A DNA stretch of 64,000 nucleotides from Acetomicrobium hydrogeniformans (GTDB lineage Bacteria > Synergistota > Synergistia > Synergistales > JAFGMB01), in assembly GCA_016841745.1 (NCBI GenBank), contig JAENYO010000006.1:117008-181007 (forward strand). The letters are read 5' to 3'. Numbering within the stretch: the first letter of the stretch is position 1; every line of letters begins with the position of its first letter. Made by a program: the position numbers and the translations under genes. This document shows, in pieces, positions 9,385 to 18,021 of this stretch. A model generated the notes under the pieces. The model saw only the letters and a list, made by a program, of their open reading frames with translations. It was not told where the DNA came from and did not search any database.

Positions 9385-9672
9385 ATGTAACGTTAATGAA
9401 AAGATTTTTTCTTATGTTAGCACTATGGACCTATGGGTCAAGTTAATTCACCAAATGAAAAAGCAACAGTTTTTACGTACCACATCCTGAAAATATTACT
9501 CTTTCATCCTAAATTCACCCGACAGACGCAACGGACTACCAATACCCATTTCCCGCAATCCGTTCTAATTACTACATCTCTTAAAAACTCAGCTCCGGCG
9601 GATTGTTGTTTTTTCTCCCCAAAATAAAAAGGACCCCGGACACATCAACAGTGTTGGGATCCTTTGGTATTA
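9385..9672. repeat. Intergenic repeat, copy 5
   Basis: A full copy between genes C and D: GTTAGCACTATGGACCTATG, GTCAAGTTAATTCACC, CACCCGACAGACGCAACGG, CAGCTCCGGCGGATTG and the hairpin at 9628-9665. It is very close to copies 4 and 6, and it follows the stop of gene D by about 35 bases. Confidence 0.8.
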
Positions 9673-9704
9673 TTTAATATTTACAAAACTGTTCTTTGTG
9701 CTAT

Positions 9705-12428
9705 TTACTTCATCTTCCCTGACAGGAACATCAGCGGTAACATCAGCAAAAGTACAATGCCTGAAAGTACAGAGATGCTGCAGCCTCCACCTCCACCGCC
9801 GTCATTATCGTCAATAGGTTGAATAACAGCTACCAGGGGATCCTTGAAATGTCCATCTCGTTCTCCATCAAAGATGAAGAAGTACCGGTCTACTCCATCA
9901 GAAATGGCCTGTACTGCCATTTCTGGTGTATCCGCCGTGGCATCAGCAACGAGAAGATTCATTCCCACATAGTAGTTGTCCAGATCCGAATCCACATCGA
10001 AGAAGGCTTTGGCTTCTTCTTCCTCATATTTCCCCCACGCTTCTTCAAGGAGGTTATATACGTCGGAGCTGATGATCTTGAGTATTTCCACATGGTCCAG
10101 GAATGCGGATCTGAGTCCTTTATCTGCGGATTCCTCGTCTATCAAGGATGCGTACTCCAGTCCTATATCTTCCCTGGAGATATTCATCTCCACATGCAGG
10201 GGCAGGATCGCCCAGTCAGCTCCATCCTGGCTATAGGATATATCAAAGGATACTCCTTTGACGAATACTTCTCCTTGTTCCCTTCTTTCAATCAGGGGGG
10301 CTACAACACCCGCTGTTATTGCCTGCATATAGATATCTTCCAGGGAATCATCGGTAACACGGTCAAGGTCACCGGAGGTTATTCCTGAAGGCAGTAAAAG
10401 ATTTTCAAGCAGATTCCCACGCAGGTTAGGATCGCTAAGCGAGAAATCCTCGAGTCCGCTTTCGCTCACCATGCTCGGATTAAAGCAGAAGGATACCGAA
10501 ATGGTGTGGTTTGCATGGACTGGTTCAAGGGTAAGGCTGCTCACTGATCCTTTCGACACGCCATCAAGGCGAACATCATCAATAGCAAAGCCCGTACAGC
10601 AGTCTATATCATATGTGGGCGTAGCATCCCAGGTCACGGTATCGTCCCCTGAGATATCACCGTGACATCCACAGTCCTTGGTGATGCTAAAAGTCTTCAG
10701 TTTAAAGACCGCTTTCACGGACATGGGTCCTGTTATAGTTATGGTCTCCGGATTGATGCTTCCGGTAAGACCTTCCTCCCAATGCGAAAATCGTGAACTC
10801 ACGTGGGGAGTTGCGGTAAGATTCACCTCCGTACCGAGGGGATAAATGGAAAAGTCTGGAGAAGTTGTAACACTTCCACTTCCTGTAACAATTAAGGAAA
10901 GACTGTACTCTTCAAGGGCGAAATCGGCGCTTATAAGGTGATCTGCTGATACGTTCTCGAAGGGATAGGTAAAGGTACCGTCCCCTTCGGGCTCAAAGGT
11001 TATGGGTAACCCGTCAACATAGATCTCATTGATGTGATAATACGAATCCGGACTTACAGTGAAGGGAACATTGTCACCGAAGCCAATATCGGCAGAAGCG
11101 GGTGCGATAGATCCGCCATCGGACCAGAAGGCATCTATCAGATATGAGGTCCTCTCATATGCACCTATATCATAATCTGCACCCCAGGGTCTTGAAATCC
11201 CTCGCTGATCTGTGACTGGTGCTCCATCGTCCGTGCCTGCATCTAAGGCAGAACTTCCTACCCCCAAAGCACAGGTCCAGTTGGGTCCACCGTTGTCTGC
11301 TAATGTTTCAAGTTCAGGGTCAGCAGAGGTGATATCGTTTGAGTCTGTGCCAATACCAACATCATTACTCTGGACAACACAAAAACTTAGGATTGGAGGG
11401 GAAATTATATTCATGTTGTATATTCCACCACCATCACCCCAGAATATGCAGTTGGTCACGATGGGAAAGGAATAATTATTGAACATCCCGCCTCCATTAG
11501 TAGCGCTGTTTGAGGAGAAGGTACAGTACCTCACTCTGGGGATGGAAAAATCGTCGTTGTACATTCCGCCACCATACACTGAAATGTTTTCAGAAAAGGT
11601 ACAGTTGGTCAATGTGGGGCGGGATTGCCAGTTGTACATCCCGCCGCCCTCTCCTGCACTGTTTCCAGAGAAGGTGCAGTTGGTCATGGTGGGACCGCAA
11701 CGATAATTATACATTCCGCCGCCAGATTTACAGATGTTTGAGTCGAAGGTACAGTTGGTCACGGTGGGGCTGGAATTCATGGAATTGTACATCCCTCCGC
11801 CATCCCAATTTGAACGGTTTCCTGAGAAGGTGCAGTTGGTTAATGTGGGGTAGGATTCCCAGTTGTACATCCCGCCGCCCCGAGTAACTGCATTGTTCGA
11901 GGAGAAGGTACAGTTGGTCAATGTTGGGTCGGAATAATAATTATGCATCCCGCCGCCCTCTCCTGCACTGTTTCCAGAGAAAGTGCAGTTGGTCACGGTG
12001 GGACTGGAAGAATAGTTATACATCCCGCAGCATCCGTTAACTATGGAAATACCTGATATGTCAACAGACCCCGAGGCAGTAATATAAAAGACCCTGCATG
12101 CGTCATTACCGCTTACTGCAAGCAGTTCTGCTCCCGGTCCCTGGATGGTGAGTCCATGGTCGATGCTGAGCTGTTCATCCACTGTAATGATTGCCGGGTA
12201 TTCAAGCTCAAAGGTTATGATATCCTGGCTTGTGGCATTTTCGATAGCGTAACGCAAAGTACCTTCAACTGGATTACTTGTGTCATCACTTAAACTAGTA
12301 ACCGTAAAGGTATCTGCATAAACAGCTGTCGCTGTGCCCGTAAAAGAAATAAGTACAACCAAAATAAATACAAACAACATAGAAACTGTAGAATGTCGAA
12401 AAGAAACTGAGCTGCAACTGCTCTTCAT
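9705..12428 (-). CDS. Large secreted beta-helix protein D with extra C-terminal modules, Synergist-CTERM
   Basis: At 907 residues this is the largest paralogue. The signal peptide, shared N-terminal domain (here SNPVEGTLRYAIENA), about eight beta-helix turns (roughly 130-330) and a choice-of-anchor Q domain (to about 425) are as in the others. Then follow two to three bacterial-repeat modules of about 75 residues (AFWSDGGSIAPAS; LIVTGSGSVTTSP with FSHWEEG; FSITKDCGCHGDIS). A unique acidic region of about 220 residues comes next (SLSDPNLRGNLLENLL to YFFIFDGERDGHFKDP). The tail starts after a glycine run (GGGGGCSIS). The unique region has no family I recognise. It may be a functional head or spacer carried by the common surface scaffold. 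Confidence 0.87.
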   Translation of the reverse strand: MKSSCSSVSFRHSTVSMLFVFILVVLISFTGTATAVYADTFTVTSLSDDTSNPVEGTLRYAIENATSQDIITFELEYPAIITVDEQLSIDHGLTIQGPGAELLAVSGNDACRVFYITASGSVDISGISIVNGCCGMYNYSSSPTVTNCTFSGNSAGEGGGMHNYYSDPTLTNCTFSSNNAVTRGGGMYNWESYPTLTNCTFSGNRSNWDGGGMYNSMNSSPTVTNCTFDSNICKSGGGMYNYRCGPTMTNCTFSGNSAGEGGGMYNWQSRPTLTNCTFSENISVYGGGMYNDDFSIPRVRYCTFSSNSATNGGGMFNNYSFPIVTNCIFWGDGGGIYNMNIISPPILSFCVVQSNDVGIGTDSNDITSADPELETLADNGGPNWTCALGVGSSALDAGTDDGAPVTDQRGISRPWGADYDIGAYERTSYLIDAFWSDGGSIAPASADIGFGDNVPFTVSPDSYYHINEIYVDGLPITFEPEGDGTFTYPFENVSADHLISADFALEEYSLSLIVTGSGSVTTSPDFSIYPLGTEVNLTATPHVSSRFSHWEEGLTGSINPETITITGPMSVKAVFKLKTFSITKDCGCHGDISGDDTVTWDATPTYDIDCCTGFAIDDVRLDGVSKGSVSSLTLEPVHANHTISVSFCFNPSMVSESGLEDFSLSDPNLRGNLLENLLLPSGITSGDLDRVTDDSLEDIYMQAITAGVVAPLIERREQGEVFVKGVSFDISYSQDGADWAILPLHVEMNISREDIGLEYASLIDEESADKGLRSAFLDHVEILKIISSDVYNLLEEAWGKYEEEEAKAFFDVDSDLDNYYVGMNLLVADATADTPEMAVQAISDGVDRYFFIFDGERDGHFKDPLVAVIQPIDDNDGGGGGGCSISVLSGIVLLLMLPLMFLSGKMK

Positions 12429-12529
12429 ATAAAGGACCTCCCCAGATGGAAATTGAATTCAGAAAAAGATCGCATAAAAGCAATAAATGAACCAGGTGAC
12501 GTTATTGGATGTCGAATAAAAAGGGACGT

Positions 12530-12826
12530 AAAAGATATGTAAAGTTAATCGGGAAAGACTTTTTCATGTTAGCACAATGGATTAATGGGTCAAGTTAATT
12601 CACCATATGAAATAGTAACAGTTTTTACATAGCACATCCTGAAAAAAGCTGTTTGCTTCGCTCAATTAACCCGACAGACGCAACGGACTATCATCCTCCA
12701 TTTCCCGCAATCCATTCTAAACACCACATGATTTAAAAATCCAGACACGGCGGACTCATGTCTTTTCAAGCCAAAATAAAAAGGACCCCGAACACATCAA
12801 AAGTGTTGAGATCCTTTGGTATTACT
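12530..12826. repeat. Intergenic repeat, copy 6
   Basis: A full copy between genes D and E: GTTAGCACAATGGATTAATG, GTCAAGTTAATTCACCATA, AACCCGACAGACGCAACGG, ACACGGCGGACTCATG and the hairpin at 12780-12817, with one G-to-A change in the stem (GTTGAGATCC). The hairpin follows the stop of gene E. Confidence 0.8.
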
Positions 12827-12857
12827 TCATTGAGCCTAATGACAAGTTTCGCCGGGT

Positions 12858-14600
12858 TTACTTCATCTTTCCCGACAGGAACATCAATGGCAGCACCAGC
12901 AACAGGCCCGTAACTGACAATGCAGAGATGTTGCAACCATCTCCATTATCATGCGGTTCATATTCATAGGCACCGATGTCGTATCCAATTACTTGAGGTC
13001 GTGCTACTCCTCTCTGATCTGTACTTACAGTATCAACAAAGATTCCTGCATCTAGAGCCGAACTCGCTAATCCCAAAGCACAGGTCTGGGTGGGTCCGCC
13101 ATTATCTGCCAAGTTCTGCAACTTAGGATCTGCAGAGGTAACATATCCAGAAATTGTACTTAAATCATAGTCATCACTCTGGACGATACAGCAGTTAAGG
13201 GTAGGTATACTTGGCCCCAATGGGTCGTCATCTTCAGCAACGTTGTATATCTCGCCACTGCTTCCGTTCCAGAATATGCAGTTGGTCGAAGTTGGGCTTG
13301 ATCCATTAGAGTTGTACATTCCGCCGCCAACATCCGCGCTGTTAGCGGTAAAGGTACAGTTCGTCACGGTGGGGTCGGAATCGTAACAGTTGGACATTCC
13401 GCCTCCTTCATGAGTATTGTTCGATGAGAAGGTACAGTTCGTCACGGTGGGGTCGGACCACATGTTGTACATCCCCCCGCCAACATCCGCGCTGTTAGCG
13501 GTAAAGGTACAGTTCGTCACCTTGGGATCAGAGGATAAGTTGTTCATTCCACCGCCATGAGATGAATCTGAAATAAAAGGAACAATGTTTGAGGAGAAGG
13601 TACAGTCGGTAACAGTGGCTTCGGAATCGTAACGGTTGGACATTCCGCTGCCAATGTTAGAGGTAAATATACAGTTGGTCACTTGTGGATCAGAATCAAT
13701 GCGGTTATACATTCCACCACCTGTGTTGAAGGAGAAGATACAGTTAGTCACGGTGGGGCTGGAAAACAAGTTGCGTATTCCGCTACGATTGTTAAAGGTA
13801 AAGATACAGTTAGTCACTTGTGGATCAGAATCAGAATCGTTGTACATCCCACCACCATTATCTGCAGTATTTGAGGAGAAGGTGCAATCGGTTACAATGG
13901 GATTGGAATTGTCGTAGTTAAACATCCCCCCGCCGTTCTCATATGCACTGTTAGAGGAGAATGTACAGTTGGTAACTGTGGGACTGGATAAAGAGTAATT
14001 GGCCATCCCGCCGCCACAGTGGCTGGGGGGCTCTGTGGCACTCCAAGACTTGGGAGCACTGTTAGAGGAGAAGGTACAGTTGGTAAGTGTAGGACTGGAT
14101 TTATTATTGAACATTCCGCCGCCTAAATTAGTTGCAGTGTTCGAGGAAAATGTGCAGTTGGTCACGGTGAGGTTGGTGGATTCACTGTTGAGCATTCCGC
14201 CGCCATTATCAGAATACCCGCTCACAATAGAAATACCTGATATATCCACGGACGACGTGGCAGCAATAAAAAAAACCCTGCACTTTTTGTTTCCGCTGAT
14301 AAAAAGTTTATCTGCCCCGGGACCTTGTACGTTCAAGCCATGGTAAATGCCAAGCGTACTATCCAGGCTTATGACTTGGGGATAAGAAGTGAAACTAAAG
14401 TTTATAACATCTTCGTGAGACTGAGCACTGGCAATAGCCTGTCTCAAAGAACCTTCACCAGCATCGTTAGTGTTGGTAACTGTAAAACTCGCAGCATAAC
14501 CTGCCGTTCCCCAAAAACTGATAAATAAAGCTAACAGAAATACAAACAACATACAAACCGAAGAACGTCGAAAATAAACTGAGCTACTACTGCTCTTCAT
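12858..14600 (-). CDS. Secreted beta-helix protein E, Synergist-CTERM
   Basis: A 580-residue paralogue with the largest number of beta-helix turns: about twelve, residues 120-430. Several are near copies at the DNA level (around 13310-13540 and 13660-13860). The signal peptide ends near FWGTAGYA. The N-terminal domain reads SFTVTNTNDAGEGSLRQAIASA, close to the CSLREA-type start of many surface beta-helix proteins. The anchor Q domain runs from SADPKLQNLADNGG to DIGAYEYEP. The tail DGCNISALS follows directly, without the added repeat module of B-D. It lies nearest to the tRNA-Leu end and may be the ancestral form, which is only inference. Confidence 0.87.
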   Translation of the reverse strand: MKSSSSSVYFRRSSVCMLFVFLLALFISFWGTAGYAASFTVTNTNDAGEGSLRQAIASAQSHEDVINFSFTSYPQVISLDSTLGIYHGLNVQGPGADKLFISGNKKCRVFFIAATSSVDISGISIVSGYSDNGGGMLNSESTNLTVTNCTFSSNTATNLGGGMFNNKSSPTLTNCTFSSNSAPKSWSATEPPSHCGGGMANYSLSSPTVTNCTFSSNSAYENGGGMFNYDNSNPIVTDCTFSSNTADNGGGMYNDSDSDPQVTNCIFTFNNRSGIRNLFSSPTVTNCIFSFNTGGGMYNRIDSDPQVTNCIFTSNIGSGMSNRYDSEATVTDCTFSSNIVPFISDSSHGGGMNNLSSDPKVTNCTFTANSADVGGGMYNMWSDPTVTNCTFSSNNTHEGGGMSNCYDSDPTVTNCTFTANSADVGGGMYNSNGSSPTSTNCIFWNGSSGEIYNVAEDDDPLGPSIPTLNCCIVQSDDYDLSTISGYVTSADPKLQNLADNGGPTQTCALGLASSALDAGIFVDTVSTDQRGVARPQVIGYDIGAYEYEPHDNGDGCNISALSVTGLLLVLPLMFLSGKMK

Positions 14601-14694
14601 ATAAAGGACCTCCCAAAGTGAAAATTGAGTTCAGAAAGAATCGGATAAAAGCAATAAATGAACCAGGTGACGTTATTGGATGTCGAATAAAAGG

Positions 14695-14821
14695 GACGTA
14701 AAAGATATGTAAAGTTAATCGAAAACGTCTTTCTCATGTTAGCACTACGGACCTATGGGTCAAGTTAATTCACCATACGTAACCATCGCTACCAATTTCT
14801 CGCATCACCATCACAAATCCA
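14695..14821. repeat. Intergenic repeat, copy 7, far half (split by the element)
   Basis: It contains AAGATATGTAAAGTTAATCG, GTTAGCACTACGGACCTATG and GTCAAGTTAATTCACCATA, as in copies 5 and 6, then loses clear similarity near 14780. The rest of the unit resumes 4.1 kb away at 18920. Together the halves make one repeat unit between gene E and tRNA-Leu, with a slightly shorter middle. Confidence 0.75.
14810..14821 (+). repeat. Left 12-bp direct repeat, candidate att core
   Basis: ATCACAAATCCA, identical to 18920-18931. It overlaps the last codons of the 188-aa recombinase gene. Confidence 0.6.
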
Positions 14822-15377
14822 ACCTCATATATATCTCGTCCAGCTGTTCTTGGGTGATCCCGATATACCTCAATGTCACACCTGGCGATGAATGATTCAG
14901 CAGCTTCTGTATCTGCGAAAGATCATAGCCAGCCTTGTACGAATGGTAGCCAAAGGTCTTCCGCAAAGTGTGTGTCCCTATCTTTTCTTTGATACCCACA
15001 GTCCTGGCAGCTTCATTCAATATCCGGTAAGCCTGTACCCGAGTAATAGCACCGTTTCCTTTCTTGGACTGGAACAGTGGCAGATCATTTTTCGGTTCTA
15101 TTCCAGCCATATATTCCTGAATAGCCTTCCTGGCATTCTTACCAATCGGAAAGTCCTTTGACTTACCAGTTTTCTTTTCACGCATACTGATACGGTCCTT
15201 CACATTACCTTTATTATCCATCACATCAGATACCTTCAGTGCAAGCAGATCCGATACTCTCAAACCCGAGTTGATACCCAGCACGAATAACAGGTAATCT
15301 CTCACGTTCTGGCTCTTCAGTATCTTCTTGACACGTTCTATAACTTTTCTTTCTCTTATAGGCTGTACAAATTCCAT
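14811..15377 (-). CDS. Short tyrosine recombinase, catalytic domain only
   Basis: This 188-aa enzyme would cut and rejoin DNA through a covalent phosphotyrosine. All key residues are visible: Arg40 (SGLRVSDL), Lys near 69-72 (EKKTGKSK), His136-x-Leu-Arg139 (HTLRK), His162 (LLNHSS) and nucleophile Tyr171 (LRYIGI). The usual N-terminal SAM-like arm-binding domain is absent, as in FimB/FimE-type and other short recombinases. GGAGGTGCC precedes the ATG. Its stop codon lies inside the left 12-bp direct repeat. The gene lies downstream of a second, longer recombinase, with 234 bases rich in inverted repeats between them. It could promote integration, excision or inversion; its site is not proven. 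Confidence 0.88.
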   Translation of the reverse strand: MEFVQPIRERKVIERVKKILKSQNVRDYLLFVLGINSGLRVSDLLALKVSDVMDNKGNVKDRISMREKKTGKSKDFPIGKNARKAIQEYMAGIEPKNDLPLFQSKKGNGAITRVQAYRILNEAARTVGIKEKIGTHTLRKTFGYHSYKAGYDLSQIQKLLNHSSPGVTLRYIGITQEQLDEIYMRLDL

Positions 15378-15409
15378 TTATGGCACCTCCCTCAGTTATG
15401 TACTGCAAC

Positions 15410-15507
15410 CAGTAATTTTTTCCGGTTGTATTACTTTAAAAATCCTACGGTTGCTGCTATCAAGACATGAAACAGCCACAAGCCTTTGAAATTACTGGAC
15501 TTGTGGC
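15410..15507. promoter_or_regulatory. Cluster of inverted repeats between the two recombinase genes
   Basis: CAGTAATTT (15410-15418) faces AAATTACTG (15489-15497), and GCCACAAG (15475-15482) faces CTTGTGGC (15500-15507). The arms are perfect. They could be a recombinase or regulator binding region or a terminator for the upstream recombinase gene; no T-run follows on the minus strand. Confidence 0.4.
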
Positions 15508-15611
15508 AATTTATGCGATGTAACAAAAGTGCGTTGTGTTACCTGAACCTTCAACCTCTTCCTTGCATACTCGTTGTCTGTGACCTATTATTCTTGTGGA
15601 CTCCATGGACA

Positions 15612-16565
15612 TTACCTTCCACCCACTCGTCCCAGTCTTACCGACATCCCACACTCCAGCATATTCACCGGACTCGCCTTTGCATGCTGTTTCTGTATAT
15701 CTTCCTGGGTCAGTGCCAGGTATCTCTTGGTCATATCCAGTGTGCTGTGACCCATTAGCTTCTGCAATACAAATACGTTTCCACCGTTACGAAGAAAGTT
15801 GAGAGCAAAAGAGTGCCGCAAGTCGTAAGGCCGTACCTTGAAACCAATTTTCTTTGAGTACATGTTCATGCGCTGTGACCATGTTTCCGTCTTCATGCAC
15901 CCGGCTTCCCATGTACAGAATATGGGCACTTCTCCATTCCATTCTTCGGGCCTTACATTGAACACCTTTCTTATTGCCCTGGCAGTTACCTGTGTTATGG
16001 GTAAGGTACGAGATATTCTAGTCTTTGCATTAACAGCACGGACATATACTTCATAGGCTCCAAGGTTTATATCTGCAGGTAATAGAGAAAGACATTCCTT
16101 AGGCCTTATTCCAGTGTCGAGAGTAAGAAGAATAACTGCATGATCCCGTAGGCCTGAATAGGTTTGCGGATCAGGCTGCTTTAACAGGCCTTGCAATATG
16201 TGGATCGGTATATTGACTATGCGTGGTTCTTCTCTGCGCCTGGTTAGTCCGTCTGTGGGATTGGACTGCAGGAAGTCTTCCATGATGCACCAGTCGAAGA
16301 AGTGTCTCAGGTAGACAAGGCGAAGGTTATAGGTTCCGGGCATTACGGGTCTTGATAGATATGCCAATAGTGAAGGTTTTAGTTTCTGATTACTCCAGGC
16401 ATCCGGGTAGGCAGTAAAGAAGGCTGTGATGTGCCTGTCGTAATCGTAGATAGTTCTATCTGAACGGCCCTGGGCACGCTTGAATGACAGGAACTGGTTC
16501 ATTGCTTCGTTCCAGGTGGAAGATACCTGTTGTGGCTTGGATTTCAGTGACTTGAGACGCGGCAT
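15612..16565 (-). CDS. XerC/D-like tyrosine recombinase
   Basis: A 317-aa site-specific recombinase with an N-terminal SAM-like DNA-binding domain (about residues 15-105, including GRSDRTIYDYDRHI) and a C-terminal catalytic domain. Key residues are Arg154 (TGIRPKE), Lys181 (NAKTRISR), Arg250 in YDLRHSF, where Tyr replaces the first His of the usual HxLR box, His273 (LMGHS) and Tyr282 (TKRYLAL). AAGGAG lies ahead of the ATG. It begins about 50 bases from the divergent DUF6765 gene. With the 188-aa recombinase it makes a two-recombinase module. Such pairs occur on tandem-integrase elements, where both enzymes are often needed. Confidence 0.9.
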   Translation of the reverse strand: MPRLKSLKSKPQQVSSTWNEAMNQFLSFKRAQGRSDRTIYDYDRHITAFFTAYPDAWSNQKLKPSLLAYLSRPVMPGTYNLRLVYLRHFFDWCIMEDFLQSNPTDGLTRRREEPRIVNIPIHILQGLLKQPDPQTYSGLRDHAVILLTLDTGIRPKECLSLLPADINLGAYEVYVRAVNAKTRISRTLPITQVTARAIRKVFNVRPEEWNGEVPIFCTWEAGCMKTETWSQRMNMYSKKIGFKVRPYDLRHSFALNFLRNGGNVFVLQKLMGHSTLDMTKRYLALTQEDIQKQHAKASPVNMLECGMSVRLGRVGGR

Positions 16566-16619
16566 GAATTATAACTCCTTTCTTCGCACTTTTATTATCA
16601 ATTAAGGATGGTGATAGAT

Positions 16620-17825
16620 ATGCAAAAGGATTTTCACTTTTACACGACTTACGTTTTATGCAGATGCAATGGCTTACCTCATGAGAAAGCCAGGATCATT
16701 GCCTATTCTTCGCAACAGGTTGACGATGCAAAATACGGACATGAACTGGAATTCAAGGAAGGCGGACGTTTTCAGCAGCAGATGACAGCTCACGAATATG
16801 TGAGTCCCAAGATTCTCAATCTAAGAACCCAGTACGAGATTTACGGAACATACCATTTTATTCCTGGCAATAGACAGGATAAACGGAAAGAAGATGGAAG
16901 CATTCCGTTCAGACATAGAATGCTATGTGCAAAAAACAGCGAAGTATCGCAAAAGGTTTTTGAGCACGTGTACCGACAAAAGAAGGAACCAGATTTCTTT
17001 CACTCTCTTGGAATAGCTTTACACGCCTATTCTGATACATGGGCTCACCAGGACTTTTCAGCTTTATTCAAGTTTGAGAAAAACAATAAGATGAATGATG
17101 CAGATCATGTAATGGTTTCAAATAACAATGGTGATTATTACGAGCCTTATAAACCTGGAGAAAAGACGTTTGATAAGGTCCGAGGAAAAGCGGAAAGAAT
17201 TGGGAATTACATAATAAATCAATTCGAATTAATGAAGATGGGACATTGCCAGGTATATACCTTACCGGACGAGCCTTATCGAAAATGGAAATACTATCAT
17301 CGTTATTTGAATGAGCATATTGAACGGGATAACATTGAGATTTATCTTGATGCCAGTAAGACTATATATCAACAACTCCGAAATCTATTCTCGAAACCAG
17401 GACTAAAGCACCATATATCAGAACCTGTTATTGCCTGGGAGGATATCGAGGCAAATTTGGAAGAGTGCTTCTCATATGAAGATACACTGGAAGAACGCAA
17501 TAAAAATTGGCTAAAGGCTATTATTGCAGGAAACTTCGGATTTGCTATGTCTGATGGCTCACTGGACTCATTTAAATATGCCAGAAAAGAGTGGTTCAAT
17601 AAAGCCGTTGAAATTGAACCTAAGAAATCACGCCTTTTTGACAAGAAGAAATTGAATTGTTTCTTGATGTACGGAGAATTTAATCATCAAAGCTTAAAAG
17701 AAACATATTCAAGAAAAGATGGCTTTCTTACATCAGATTGGAAGTTATTCCATGATGCTGCCAGGAAATACAAAAACTTCTTCATTCATGACTTGTTACA
17801 AGAGTATGGGATGATCTGTGGGTAG
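16620..17825 (+). CDS. DUF6765 family protein, phospholipase C-like fold
   Basis: A 401-aa cytosolic protein without signal peptide or membrane segments. It has the family's features: opening MQKDFHFYTTYVLCR, RIIAYSSQQVDDAKYGHE, a TAHEY motif, YHFIPGN, and the helix HSLGIALHAYSDTWAHQDFSA with H-x3-D-x3-H spacing. The histidines and aspartates recall the metal site of zinc-dependent phospholipase C and nuclease P1 folds; that link is inference. The ATG at 16620 is chosen over 16608 because AAGGATGGTGA fits it and because the family begins at that point. It is divergent from the recombinase. Base composition is more AT-rich than nearby core genes, which fits acquired cargo. Substrate unknown. 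Confidence 0.75.
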   Translation: MQKDFHFYTTYVLCRCNGLPHEKARIIAYSSQQVDDAKYGHELEFKEGGRFQQQMTAHEYVSPKILNLRTQYEIYGTYHFIPGNRQDKRKEDGSIPFRHRMLCAKNSEVSQKVFEHVYRQKKEPDFFHSLGIALHAYSDTWAHQDFSALFKFEKNNKMNDADHVMVSNNNGDYYEPYKPGEKTFDKVRGKAERIGNYIINQFELMKMGHCQVYTLPDEPYRKWKYYHRYLNEHIERDNIEIYLDASKTIYQQLRNLFSKPGLKHHISEPVIAWEDIEANLEECFSYEDTLEERNKNWLKAIIAGNFGFAMSDGSLDSFKYARKEWFNKAVEIEPKKSRLFDKKKLNCFLMYGEFNHQSLKETYSRKDGFLTSDWKLFHDAARKYKNFFIHDLLQEYGMICG

Positions 17826-18021
17826 CAACATGTAGAATACCCACTCTTGGATCAATGTTGCATGTAGACACAAGTTTCGGTGGAGTATTCCCGATTGTTA
17901 CCTTTTTTCGAAAAGATAAACTAAACACAAATTTTACCAAAAGACAGTACATGACCCTTGTCTCTGCTGTTTCAGAAATGGCATATAAATGAATCTTGCT
18001 GAGAATACGCTTTCTTGAATC

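Noticed and set aside
9385-9672. Classical integron attC site in the intergenic repeat
   Set aside because: I looked for RYYYAAC and GTTRRRY cores in matching positions and found none; GTTAGCA and GTTGGGA do not fit. Nor is either recombinase an obvious IntI.
5684-14600. CRISPR-like impression from many short, evenly spaced repeats
   Set aside because: The repeats are about 75 bases, imperfect and in frame, and encode beta-helix turns (GGGMYN, TNCTF). There are no unique spacers or cas genes.
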